The notes beneath the pieces are model-generated. The model did no database searches. It worked only from the letters and a program-made list of their open reading frames with translations, and was not told where the DNA came from. This document shows, piece by piece, positions 25,102 through 33,077 of a stretch of DNA of 59,402 nt; positions within the stretch are counted from its first letter, which is position 1, and every line of letters starts with the position of its first letter. Both the position numbers and the translations under genes were made by a program. Origin of the DNA: Faecalispora jeddahensis (lineage in GTDB: Bacteria; Bacillota; Clostridia; Oscillospirales; Acutalibacteraceae); the NCBI RefSeq assembly GCF_000577335.1, contig NZ_CBYL010000022.1, positions 1-59,402 of the forward strand. Direction: 5' to 3'.

Positions 25102-26796
25102 ATGAAGGTGATTATCATCGGCGGAGTGGCAGGCGGCGCGTCCGCGGCTGCCCGCCTGCGCCGTCTGGATGAAACGGCACAAATCATTCTGCTGGAACGC
25201 GGTCCATATATTTCTTACGCCAACTGTGGTCTGCCTTATTATGTAGGCGGAGAGATCAACCAGAAAGAGGCCCTTACCCTTCAAACGCCGCAGAGCTTCC
25301 GCCAGAGGTTCGGTATTGATGTGCGTACCGGACACGAGGCTGCGGCGATCCGTCCGGAGAAAAAGACGCTTCTCATCCGCGATCTCGCCGCCGGAGAAGA
25401 GTATGAGGAATCCTACGACAAACTGATCCTCTCACCCGGTGGCGAACCGGCCCGCCCGCCAATTCCGGGTACGGATGACCGGCGCGTCTTCACGCTGCGC
25501 ACCGTGCCGGATTCCCTGCGCATCCGGGAATACATCCAGCAGAACCGGCCCCGCCGCGCGGTGGTGATGGGAGGCGGCTTCATCGGCCTTGAAATGGCCG
25601 AAAGCCTGATGCGCGCCGGTGTTTCCGTCACCGTGGTGGAAGCGATGGATCACGTGATGGCCGCGCTGGATTACGACATGGCCTGTGAGGTACAGCAATA
25701 CCTGCGCCACCAGGGGGTTAGTCTGGTGCTCTCGCAGAAGGTTACCGCAATCGACCCGCAGGAAAACGGCCTGCTCGTCCACCTGGAAAACGGCGAAACA
25801 CTGGATGTCGACCTCCTCCTTCTTTCGGCAGGCATCCGGCCCGAAAGCGTGCTGGCTCGCGAGGCCGGCCTTGCAGTCAATGAGCGCGGCGCCATCCGCA
25901 CAGACAGCCACATGCGCACCTCTGACAAAAACATCTACGCCGTGGGGGACGTGGTCGAGATCACGAACCTTGTCACCGGATTGCCCGGCTATGTGCCGCT
26001 TGCAGGCCCGGCCAACAAGCAGGGGCGCATCGCGGCAGATCACATCTGCGGGCTGCCCAGCGAATACCGCGGCACACAGGGCTCCTCCGTGATGAAGCTG
26101 TTCGACATGACGGTCGCCTCCACCGGCCTGAACGAGGCCGCAGCCAAGGCAGCCGGACTGAACTACGATAAAATCCACATCTTCTCCCCCTCCCACGCCA
26201 CCTACTACCCCGGAGCAGCCAATCTGACGATCAAGGCTTTGTTCGAGCAGCCGACCGGGCGCATTCTCGGCGCACAGGTGGTCGGGTTCGACGGTGTCGA
26301 CAAACGCTGCGACGTGCTGGCCACGGCAATCCGCGCAGGCATGACCGCTTATGATCTTGCAGAGCTGGAGCTGTGCTACGCTCCCCCGTATTCCTCCGCC
26401 AAAGACCCGGTGAACATGGCCGGCTTTGCAATCGAAAATATTCTCACCGGCAAGGTGCGGCAGTTTCATTGGGATGACATCCCCCGCATAGTGGATGACC
26501 CGAACGCCGTGCTGCTGGATGTGAGAACCGATCCGGAGTGGCAGAGCGGTTCCATCCCCGGCGCGGTACACGTTCCGCTCGATTCCCTGCGTGAAAATCT
26601 TGCGGAGCTCGATCCCGAAAAAGAAATCTATGTCCACTGTCAGAGCGGCCTGCGCAGCTATTTGGCCTGCCGCATCCTCTCTCAGCACGGCTTTTCCTGC
26701 TATAACCTGTCCGGCGGCTACCGCCTGTACAGCCTGATTCGCGGCAATCAGTCCTACGACAACGCACCCGCGCACGCGTGCGGGCTCCGGATTTGA
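25102..26796 (+). CDS. CoA-disulfide reductase with C-terminal rhodanese domain
   Basis: A 564-residue flavoenzyme that in studied relatives reduces CoA disulfide, CoA persulfide or polysulfide with NAD(P)H. The FAD motif GGVAGGASAAARLRR is at the N-terminus, and NCGLPYYVGG holds the single redox Cys42 of the CoADR class. The NAD(P) motif is VVMGGGFIGLEMAESL near 155, and GDVVE is the second FAD motif. The rhodanese domain starts near residue 455; CQSGLRSYL holds its Cys at about 513. Linkage to thioredoxin and a Crp/Fnr regulator suggests a role in sulfur or oxygen stress. Ribosome site AGGGGG. Confidence 0.9.
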   Translation: MKVIIIGGVAGGASAAARLRRLDETAQIILLERGPYISYANCGLPYYVGGEINQKEALTLQTPQSFRQRFGIDVRTGHEAAAIRPEKKTLLIRDLAAGEEYEESYDKLILSPGGEPARPPIPGTDDRRVFTLRTVPDSLRIREYIQQNRPRRAVVMGGGFIGLEMAESLMRAGVSVTVVEAMDHVMAALDYDMACEVQQYLRHQGVSLVLSQKVTAIDPQENGLLVHLENGETLDVDLLLLSAGIRPESVLAREAGLAVNERGAIRTDSHMRTSDKNIYAVGDVVEITNLVTGLPGYVPLAGPANKQGRIAADHICGLPSEYRGTQGSSVMKLFDMTVASTGLNEAAAKAAGLNYDKIHIFSPSHATYYPGAANLTIKALFEQPTGRILGAQVVGFDGVDKRCDVLATAIRAGMTAYDLAELELCYAPPYSSAKDPVNMAGFAIENILTGKVRQFHWDDIPRIVDDPNAVLLDVRTDPEWQSGSIPGAVHVPLDSLRENLAELDPEKEIYVHCQSGLRSYLACRILSQHGFSCYNLSGGYRLYSLIRGNQSYDNAPAHACGLRI

Positions 26797-26832
26797 CCTG
26801 CGAAATTTGTTACACAAAAAAATTCCTCTCCC

Positions 26833-26861
26833 TTGAATAAATCAAAAGCAGACCTTATACT
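26833..26861 (+). promoter_or_regulatory. Sigma-A promoter for the Crp/Fnr gene
   Basis: TTGAAT, 17 bases, TATACT. The -35 is within TTGAATAAATCAA, an inverted TTGA/TCAA motif similar to Crp/Fnr family sites but one base shorter. The -10 overlaps CAGACCTTAT, which recurs inverted at 26955. Confidence 0.7.
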
Positions 26862-26984
26862 GATGATATAGCAATACCCTTTCAAAATGATGTGGATCCT
26901 TCCTCTGTCCAAAAGAGAAAATCAATCATTTTTCAGTCTGGGATTGCGATACAGATAAGGTCTGTTTTTGTTGGGGGTGTTTTC

Positions 26985-27656
26985 ATGGAACAAATTCCGA
27001 TTGCTCTGGAAGAGATTTTTCCCCAGTGGGAGAAGCTGACTCCCCGGCAGCAGCAGCTGGTGCGCGCGCAGACCCATTCCAAGCGCTTCGCACGCGGCCA
27101 GATTCTTCATCAGGGGCACAACGACTGCTCGGGCCTGCTGCTGGTGCGCGACGGCCAGCTCCGCGTTTTCATCGAATCCTCCGGCGGTAAAGAGGTTACC
27201 CTGTACCGCCTGTTCTCATGGGATATCTGCCTGTTCTCGGCGTCATGCATCATGAAAAACATCAGCTTTGAGCTGCACGTGCAGGCGGAGCGGGATTCCG
27301 ACGTTTTTATCGTTCCCCCTGCCCTGTATGAAAGCCTGATGAAAGAATCTCTGCCCGTCGCGGATTACACCAGCCAGCTGATGGCCTCCCGCTTTTCCGA
27401 CGTGATGTGGATGATGGAGCAGATTCTGTTCACGAGCTTCGACAGCCGTCTTTCCGCCTTTTTGCTGGAGCAGAGCGAAATCGAGGGCTCCGACTCGCTT
27501 ACCATGACCCATGAGGAAATCGCGCGGCACTTGGGCAGCGCCCGCGAGGTTGTCAGCCGCATGCTCAAATATTTTTCCGACGACGGACTGGTGCAGCTTT
27601 CGCGCGGCCGGGTCACCCTGCTCGACTCCAAGCGCCTGCGAGCGCTGGTGCAATAA
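26985..27656 (+). CDS. Crp/Fnr family transcriptional regulator
   Basis: A 223-residue regulator with an N-terminal cyclic-nucleotide-binding-like domain (ILHQGHNDCSGLLLVRDGQLRVFIES) and a C-terminal winged HTH near residues 165-200 (TMTHEEIARHLGSAREVVSRMLKYF), including the ExxSR-type recognition helix. Cys residues at CLFSASC in the sensor domain might sense thiols or sulfur, but the four-Cys iron-sulfur pattern of Fnr is absent. It follows the CoADR gene and probably regulates it. The start at 26985 has GGGGGTG upstream; longer in-frame starts lack a binding site. Confidence 0.88.
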   Translation: MEQIPIALEEIFPQWEKLTPRQQQLVRAQTHSKRFARGQILHQGHNDCSGLLLVRDGQLRVFIESSGGKEVTLYRLFSWDICLFSASCIMKNISFELHVQAERDSDVFIVPPALYESLMKESLPVADYTSQLMASRFSDVMWMMEQILFTSFDSRLSAFLLEQSEIEGSDSLTMTHEEIARHLGSAREVVSRMLKYFSDDGLVQLSRGRVTLLDSKRLRALVQ

Positions 27657-27729
27657 ACAGACCCTATGCCGCAGTGCTTTGCAGCATAGATCTGCCAGAC
27701 CAGATTTTTGCTGCATTTTCCCTCTACAT

Positions 27730-27766
27730 AAAAAACTGCCGCTCCAAATTGGAGCGGCAGTTTTTT
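27730..27766. terminator. Bidirectional terminator, crp / DUF2500
   Basis: AAAAAACTGCCGCTCC / GGAGCGGCAGTTTTTT with a five-base loop. It serves convergent genes and touches the DUF2500 stop codon. Confidence 0.92.
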
Positions 27767-28163
27767 ATACCGCGCTTCTATCCCTTTCAAACCCCAGATA
27801 TCGCGTTCCCTGAAAGGTCAGGCGGCCCCGGTCGCCCTCCGCCAGCATACCGTATTCCGTACCTTTTACATGGAATTCGATCCGGTCGCCGCTTGCCACC
27901 TCAAAGGTGGCGAAATAGGTAGTGGAGGTATCGTTGGTTACCATGTCCGGCCCAGTATTGTTGGTATAATGGTGCACAGCGGTACGTTTGGCCACAAGAC
28001 GCGCCGGCACGGTCAAAACAGGAGACTCATTGTTTTTATGCCACTGTGAGATGCCCTTCACGGAACGAACAAGAATCGTGCCGAACACAATCACGAACAC
28101 CACCGTAATAAAAATCGGTGCAAAGTGAAACATAAAATCTCCGGATCCGTATGTAAAGTCCAT
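27765..28163 (-). CDS. DUF2500 family membrane protein
   Basis: A 132-residue protein with one N-terminal transmembrane helix (APIFITVVFVIVFGTILV) and a soluble domain facing one side of the membrane. The domain matches DUF2500: SPVLTVPARLVAKR, then a short variable loop, then TSTTYFATFEVASGDRIEFHVKGTEYGMLAEGDRGRLTFQGTRYLGFER. Function is unknown. AAAGGAG precedes the start. It is 27 bases downstream of the PfpI-family gene and probably shares its transcript. Confidence 0.85.
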   Translation of the reverse strand: MDFTYGSGDFMFHFAPIFITVVFVIVFGTILVRSVKGISQWHKNNESPVLTVPARLVAKRTAVHHYTNNTGPDMVTNDTSTTYFATFEVASGDRIEFHVKGTEYGMLAEGDRGRLTFQGTRYLGFERDRSAV

Positions 28164-28190
28164 CGTTCATTCTCCTTTCAGCGGCTGACG

Positions 28191-28790
28191 TTATGGCTGC
28201 TGCGCGTCACAGGCAAACGGGTCGTTATCACTATCACGGTTCCATAGGTACTCCGCCCCAAGCGCTGCTTCCTCTGCCGCCTCCTGGCCGAATCGGTCGG
28301 CGAGAAATCCCAGCGCCATATCGGTGCCCGCTGAAACACCCGAGGATGTATAAAATTTTCCGTCAACCACCCACCGCGCACGATGCACCCAGTTGACCGC
28401 CGGATTCACCGAGACGACCCAATCCATCGCCCGCTTGTTCGAGGTAGCCCTGCGGCCATCCAGCAGGCCGGTTTTCGCCAGCAAAGCCGAGCCGGTGCAA
28501 ACGGTCAGGCAATAATCGGCCCTCTGCGCGGCCTCCCCCAGCTGTGTAAGAAAGCCGTGGTCATGGACAAGCAGCCGCGTCCCGATACCGCCGGGTACGA
28601 GCAGAATTCCTGTTTCGCTCACATCTTCCAGCGGACGGGTCGCGATTTCCGCTCCCTGTCGGCTGCGCACCATGCCGCCATCCATCGATACATAGTTCAG
28701 AAGATATTCGCCGGACCGCCCCAGAATCTCCACCGGGCCGAACGCATCGAGCGTCTCAAAATCCGGAAATAACAGCACATTGACTTCCAT
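28191..28790 (-). CDS. DJ-1/PfpI family protein
   Basis: A 199-residue protein of the glutamine-amidotransferase-like superfamily, close to the isonitrile hydratase/AraC-N-terminal subgroup. The N-terminus NVLLFPDFETLDAFGPVEIL and the nucleophile elbow CLTVCTGSALLAKTGLLDGRRAT, with the conserved Cys, are clear; the later TSSGVSAGTDMALGFLAD is also typical. The substrate cannot be inferred. AAGGATAG lies upstream of the ATG. Confidence 0.87.
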   Translation of the reverse strand: MEVNVLLFPDFETLDAFGPVEILGRSGEYLLNYVSMDGGMVRSRQGAEIATRPLEDVSETGILLVPGGIGTRLLVHDHGFLTQLGEAAQRADYCLTVCTGSALLAKTGLLDGRRATSNKRAMDWVVSVNPAVNWVHRARWVVDGKFYTSSGVSAGTDMALGFLADRFGQEAAEEAALGAEYLWNRDSDNDPFACDAQQP

Positions 28791-28842
28791 CCCGCTATCC
28801 TTTCCACCGGGCTTCCCCGGTCAAAGCATTTTTACGCTGTAG

Positions 28843-29304
28843 TCATTGTTTCACGCCGGGCCATTGCATCATATATTCCATTTCGCCGGTCACCTCATCC
28901 TTCTGCAGGCGAACTTTTGAAAAACCCTCCCGCAGGTAAAAGGCAAGAGCGCTTTTATTTTTTTCATAAACGCAGAGCGTCAGAGTCGGGAACCGCCGCT
29001 TCCACTCGTTTAGCAGAGCCTTTCCGATCCCACGCGAACGCATCGGAGCATCGACAAAGATTCCCTCAATATGCCCGTTATCGATCCCGGAAAAGCCAAC
29101 GATCTTCCCTTCCGCCTCACAGACCAGCACCTGAGCCTGCGGCAGCATCTGCCGCACCATCGGCAGATTTTCCCTCCAGTACTTCTCCGGAATAAAATCG
29201 TGCGCCTGCAAATTGGCGGAAATCCAGATTTCCAGCACCGCGGGCAAATCCTCCTCCCGCAGGGCGTGGATTACAAAGGATTCCCGTTTTGTTTGCGCAC
29301 TCAT
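28843..29304 (-). CDS. GNAT family N-acetyltransferase
   Basis: A 153-residue acetyltransferase. Motif A is GHIEGIFVDAPMRSRGIGKALLNEWKRR with the RGIGKAL acetyl-CoA loop, and motif B is TLCVYEKNKSALAFYLREGF. It resembles the YjaB/RimI-like subgroup, but the substrate is unknown. The start at 29304 overlaps the stop of the upstream membrane protein gene by four bases (ATGA), so it is translationally coupled to it. Confidence 0.88.
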   Translation of the reverse strand: MSAQTKRESFVIHALREEDLPAVLEIWISANLQAHDFIPEKYWRENLPMVRQMLPQAQVLVCEAEGKIVGFSGIDNGHIEGIFVDAPMRSRGIGKALLNEWKRRFPTLTLCVYEKNKSALAFYLREGFSKVRLQKDEVTGEMEYMMQWPGVKQ

Positions 29305-29630
29305 TGCGGTTTCTTTCTCAGCTTGACAATCTGCGTACCGAATACGCCGCCGATCAGGCTGGCCAGCGCATAAATGATTGCGTAAATCCACGCCCCGGCA
29401 TAAAAGATGAATGCGGACGGCAGAAAAATCAGTCCGGCTAGCAGCGCAAACACAAAGCTGCCAAAAGGCCGGAGGATTCCGTAAATCAGCGCGCAGAAAA
29501 AGCACACCGCAAGCATAATCCCCAAAAACGGCAGCAGCACGATGCCCATGTTGACCATAACCAGAGGCGGCAGGTAAAACAGCACCGCCAGCACCAATAA
29601 AAACGGAAGCATTCCCGTAAATCGTTTCAT
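29301..29630 (-). CDS. Small hydrophobic membrane protein
   Basis: A 109-residue protein with three or four transmembrane helices (LPFLLVLAVLFYLPPLVMVNMGIVLLPFLGIML, FFCALIYGIL, FVFALLAGLIFLPSAFIFYAGAWIYAIIYALASLIGG) and a basic tail KLRKKPQ. No family is recognised. The start is uncertain: several ATGs lie upstream in frame and the ribosome site is weak (GTGAGAAG). It overlaps the GNAT gene by four bases. Confidence 0.7.
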   Translation of the reverse strand: MKRFTGMLPFLLVLAVLFYLPPLVMVNMGIVLLPFLGIMLAVCFFCALIYGILRPFGSFVFALLAGLIFLPSAFIFYAGAWIYAIIYALASLIGGVFGTQIVKLRKKPQ

Positions 29631-29864
29631 TCTTCTCACCCACACCATTCTCATTATCATATTCATAAGCAGCTTTTCGCTGTTTGATTACAGAATACCA
29701 TAAAAATGGCAGAAAGGCAAAATTCAATGTATTGCGATATCATTCAAAAAAACTGAGTTTCTTCCCCCACCTAATAGCGAGGAAAGAAATCTTGATGTTG
29801 GGCATAAAGCCATTTTAAAGTGAATCGACTATACAAAACTTTTAACCTACAGCAAACAAATTAA

Positions 29865-29901
29865 GGCGACAGCAGAATTGCAGTGCAATCCTGCTGTCGC
29901 C
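29865..29901 (-). terminator. Terminator at the end of the catabolic operon
   Basis: GGCGACAGCAG / CTGCTGTCGCC with an inner ATTG/CAAT pairing. It lies 20 bases beyond the glycerate kinase stop, with a T-containing run on the minus strand. Confidence 0.8.
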
Positions 29902-29920
29902 CCAGTCTTACCGATTTCCT

Positions 29921-31051
29921 TTACGAAAACCGGCTCAGAAAACGCATCAGATTATCCATGGTAAGAGCCATATCCTGGCGGCTGCGCAGCTTCGCCTGCG
30001 AAAAATCCACCGCTACACGGTTGATACTGAATACTGCACAGACGCCCTCCTCATATACGGCGTCGATGCCGTCGCCGATATCGCCCACCACAGCAATCAC
30101 CGGCACGCCGATTGCCTTGGCACGGCGGGCTACCCCCACCACTACCTTGCCGCGCAGACTTTGCGTATCGAGCTTGCCCTCACCGCTGAAGATAAAATCC
30201 GCGCCCTCAACCTTCTGCTCAAATGCAAGCGCGTCCAGAACTGTTGTGATTCCCATTTGCAGACGCGCTCCAAAAAACGCCAGCATACCGCCGCCCATAC
30301 CGCCCGCGGCCCCCGCGCCGGGAACCTCGTCCAGCGAAACAGAAAGCTGTTTCTTTACCGTCTGCGCCGCACTGCGCAGATTTTGATCCAGCATCCGCAC
30401 CATTTCGGCATCTGCTCCTTTTTGGGGTGCAAAAACGTATGCGGCGCCGGATTCCCCATACAGCGGGTTATCAATGTCGCACATCGCGATGATTTCGCAC
30501 TCGCGCAGCAGCGGGTGGAGCCCCTCACGGCTGATTGCGCCGATTTGCCCCAGTGTCGCGCCTGTGGGAACAAATTCTTCCCCCTTAAGGTTGCGGAACA
30601 CAATCCCGGCTGCGGCTGCCGCGCCTGCGCCCATATCGTTGGTACAGCTGCCGCCCAGGCAGATGATCAGCTTTCTGCATCCCTGCTCCGCCGCGTGAAC
30701 CATCAGCTGACCCACCCCATAAGTAGAAGCCAGATCGGGCCGCATGACTCCCTCGGAGAGCGGCAGGCCCGCGCAGGCCGCCATTTCGATCACCGCCGTA
30801 TGGTCGGGGGTGATCCCATAAAAAGAATCGATTTCTTCCCTATATGGGCCCTGCACTTTCAGTAAGATCTTCTTGCCGCCCACAGCCGTTAAAAAAGCGT
30901 CTACACTGCCCTCGCCGCCGTCGGCCACCGGGAGAGAAAGCACCTCTGCCTGCGGGAAATGCCGCCGGATGCTCTCCTCCATAATACGGCACACCTCAAG
31001 ACTGCTCATGGTTCCTTTAAAGGAATCCGGAATCAGAACAAATTTCTTCAC
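29921..31051 (-). CDS. Glycerate 2-kinase (GlxK/GarK family)
   Basis: Phosphorylates D-glycerate, in this family normally to 2-phosphoglycerate, which enters lower glycolysis. The 376-residue length is normal. Typical segments are VLIPDSFKGTMSSLEVCRIM at the start, PVADGGEGSVDAF near residue 42, the CLGGSCTNDMGAGAAAAAG block near 130, and the C-terminal DTQSLRGKVVVGVARRAK. The start is a GTG with AGGAG nine bases upstream; the nearby ATG runs straight into a stop. It is the last gene of the catabolic run, 18 bases after the hydroxyacid dehydrogenase gene, which suits a hydroxypyruvate-to-glycerate-to-phosphoglycerate end route. Confidence 0.92.
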   Translation of the reverse strand: MKKFVLIPDSFKGTMSSLEVCRIMEESIRRHFPQAEVLSLPVADGGEGSVDAFLTAVGGKKILLKVQGPYREEIDSFYGITPDHTAVIEMAACAGLPLSEGVMRPDLASTYGVGQLMVHAAEQGCRKLIICLGGSCTNDMGAGAAAAAGIVFRNLKGEEFVPTGATLGQIGAISREGLHPLLRECEIIAMCDIDNPLYGESGAAYVFAPQKGADAEMVRMLDQNLRSAAQTVKKQLSVSLDEVPGAGAAGGMGGGMLAFFGARLQMGITTVLDALAFEQKVEGADFIFSGEGKLDTQSLRGKVVVGVARRAKAIGVPVIAVVGDIGDGIDAVYEEGVCAVFSINRVAVDFSQAKLRSRQDMALTMDNLMRFLSRFS

Positions 31052-31069
31052 ATCTGTTTCACTCCTTTT

Positions 31070-32029
31070 TCAGGGGTTCACCACATTGACCGGGCTGCCG
31101 TTTAAAAACGCTTTCAGGTTTTCTACCGCAATATCCATCAAACGCTGGCGGCTCTCTTTTGGGGCCCATGCAATATGTGGGGTCAGAATCACATTCTTTG
31201 CCGTCAGCAGAGGGTTATCCGCTTGAATCGGCTCGGTGGAGATTACGTCGCACGCGGCGCCGGCCACCCTGCCGGAATTCAGCGCATCCGCCAGATCCTG
31301 CTCCACAATCAGCGGTCCACGGGAATTGTTGATGATCATAACTCCCGGCTTCATTTTGGCAATGGTATTCTTGTTGATGATCCCTTGTGTCGACGGGAAC
31401 AGGGGGCAATGCAGCACCACCACGTCCGATTCTGCCAGCAGCTCATCAAGCTCCGCATAGCGCAGCGTTTCGCTTTCCAGCTCTGGATTATAGTACGTGT
31501 CGTTCGCCAGCACCTTCATGCCGAGGGCCTGGGCGATCTGCGCCGTGCTCTGCCCGATTTTGCCGAAGCCGATGATTCCCATAGTTTTGCCGTCCAGCTC
31601 AATCAACGGATGATTCCAGAAGCACCAGTCGATGCTGTTCGTCCACTCCCCGCGCTTGACCGCGTCGGAGTGCTCCCCAATGTGGTGGCACAGCTCCAGC
31701 AGCAGAGCAATGGCAAACTGCGCAACCGCCTTTGTTCCGTACGTGGGAATATTCGTCACCGGAATGCCGCGCTCCCTGGCCTCCTGTACATCCACCACAT
31801 TATAGCCCGTGGCCAGCACTCCAATATAGCGGATGCTCTCGCATTTGCGCAGGGTATCCGCCGTTAGGGGTGTCTTATTCGTGATGACAAGCTCTGCGTC
31901 ACCGATTCGCTCGATGATCTGATCCTCAGAGGTGCGGTCGTAAACCGTCAGCTCACCAAGAGCCTCAAAGCCGCTCCAGCTCAAATCGCCGGGGTTTTCC
32001 GTATAGCCGTCCAAAATCACAATTTTCAT
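31070..32029 (-). CDS. D-2-hydroxyacid dehydrogenase (probable hydroxypyruvate reductase)
   Basis: A 319-residue NAD-dependent dehydrogenase of the D-isomer-specific family. The Rossmann motif GIIGFGKIGQS is near residue 149, the catalytic Arg is in NNSRGPLI near 230, the Glu in STEPIQ and the His in LTPHIAWA near 285. It most resembles glycerate dehydrogenase/hydroxypyruvate reductase. Location next to glycerate kinase supports hydroxypyruvate or glyoxylate as substrate; this is inference. The start at 32029 has AGGAGG ten bases upstream. Confidence 0.9.
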   Translation of the reverse strand: MKIVILDGYTENPGDLSWSGFEALGELTVYDRTSEDQIIERIGDAELVITNKTPLTADTLRKCESIRYIGVLATGYNVVDVQEARERGIPVTNIPTYGTKAVAQFAIALLLELCHHIGEHSDAVKRGEWTNSIDWCFWNHPLIELDGKTMGIIGFGKIGQSTAQIAQALGMKVLANDTYYNPELESETLRYAELDELLAESDVVVLHCPLFPSTQGIINKNTIAKMKPGVMIINNSRGPLIVEQDLADALNSGRVAGAACDVISTEPIQADNPLLTAKNVILTPHIAWAPKESRQRLMDIAVENLKAFLNGSPVNVVNP

Positions 32030-32252
32030 ATCATGCGATCCTCCTGTTTTTACTCGTTTCTCCATACCAGTTTCCATATATACAGACTCATCCTATTTCA
32101 TCCGGTTCTTTGACTGGATACGCTGAACACTCTTGCTCCGCACAGAATCATCCTGCCGGCAGAACTTCCTGCGGGCAGTTTTCTTTCACGCACCGTCTTT
32201 AAAAGTCATTGTCCTCCCGGAGTCCTCCCGGAAATAAAACACAGGATATACG

Positions 32253-32287
32253 AAACACGGAACCGTCCAACACCGGCTCCGTGTTTC
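32253..32287 (-). terminator. Terminator-like hairpin after the amidohydrolase gene
   Basis: AAACACGGA / TCCGTGTTT with inner CCG/CGG pairing. The T-run is short, so it may be a partial terminator within the run, between the transport/hydrolase genes and the last two enzyme genes. Confidence 0.65.
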
Positions 32288-32304
32288 TCGAATTGAGGAA
32301 TGAA

Positions 32305-33057
32305 TCAAAGGCCAAGCCGGAAAATACGGTTTGCGTTTCTCCACATCACGTTTTCCAGATCGTCCTCATTTCGGATGATCTGCCGGTATTTGGCCAGCTC
32401 TACCGGAATTTGATCCAGATTGTCGGAGGAAAACAGAATCTTGCTGCAGCCAACCTCCTGAATCATATGCTTTACGGCGTTGGTGCCGCACCAGCTTGGC
32501 TCTAAAAACACGTTATCCAGCTTCTTTGCCAGCAGGCGCGCCTGCTGGTGGAAGGATTCGGAGCCCGCGTGCGCCAGAATCACCGTTACGTCCGGGTGAT
32601 CCTTTGCGCCCTGGTATACGCTCGTGGGGTCGGCAAACGGAATCCCGTTGCCGGTATGGATCATCAGCGGTACCTTCAGCCCACGGCACACCTCATACAC
32701 ATGGTAGGCATCTTTGGAGGACGGGTGGCACGCGTGCGCGATCGGCGTGATCTTGATCGCAACAAACCCCAGCTCCTTTACACAGCGGAACGCCTCTTTG
32801 TCGTAATCCTCCGGGAAAAAGTGAGGGTTGATGGAGGCCATACCGAAAAAGTGCTTGCGGGGCGCCATGCTTTTGCAGAACGACGCGATTCTGTCGTGGA
32901 TTTTGACATGCTCCAAAAGGTAGGGTCTGGGGATAAACGGCTGGATAATCCCGCCGTCGATCTGGAATTCATCGTAGTACCGAATCAGCTCTTCCTCGCG
33001 GTTTTCTTCGTCAAATACCACGTCTTCCCCTAAATGAACATGCGCATCAATAATCAT
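32305..33057 (-). CDS. Amidohydrolase family protein (possible sugar lactonase)
   Basis: A 250-residue TIM-barrel metal hydrolase of the amidohydrolase_2 group (PF04909). The metal-binding HxH is in IIDAHVHLG at the N-terminus; further ligands are likely in LMIHTGNG and VILAHAG, and the Asp in ILFSSDN near residue 212. This group contains sugar lactonases as well as decarboxylases and amide hydrolases. In this cluster a lactone-opening role is a reasonable guess. AAAGGAG lies upstream. It follows the second permease gene by 20 bases. Confidence 0.8.
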   Translation of the reverse strand: MIIDAHVHLGEDVVFDEENREEELIRYYDEFQIDGGIIQPFIPRPYLLEHVKIHDRIASFCKSMAPRKHFFGMASINPHFFPEDYDKEAFRCVKELGFVAIKITPIAHACHPSSKDAYHVYEVCRGLKVPLMIHTGNGIPFADPTSVYQGAKDHPDVTVILAHAGSESFHQQARLLAKKLDNVFLEPSWCGTNAVKHMIQEVGCSKILFSSDNLDQIPVELAKYRQIIRNEDDLENVMWRNANRIFRLGL

Positions 33058-33077
33058 AACAGCTCTGGCTCCTTTCG

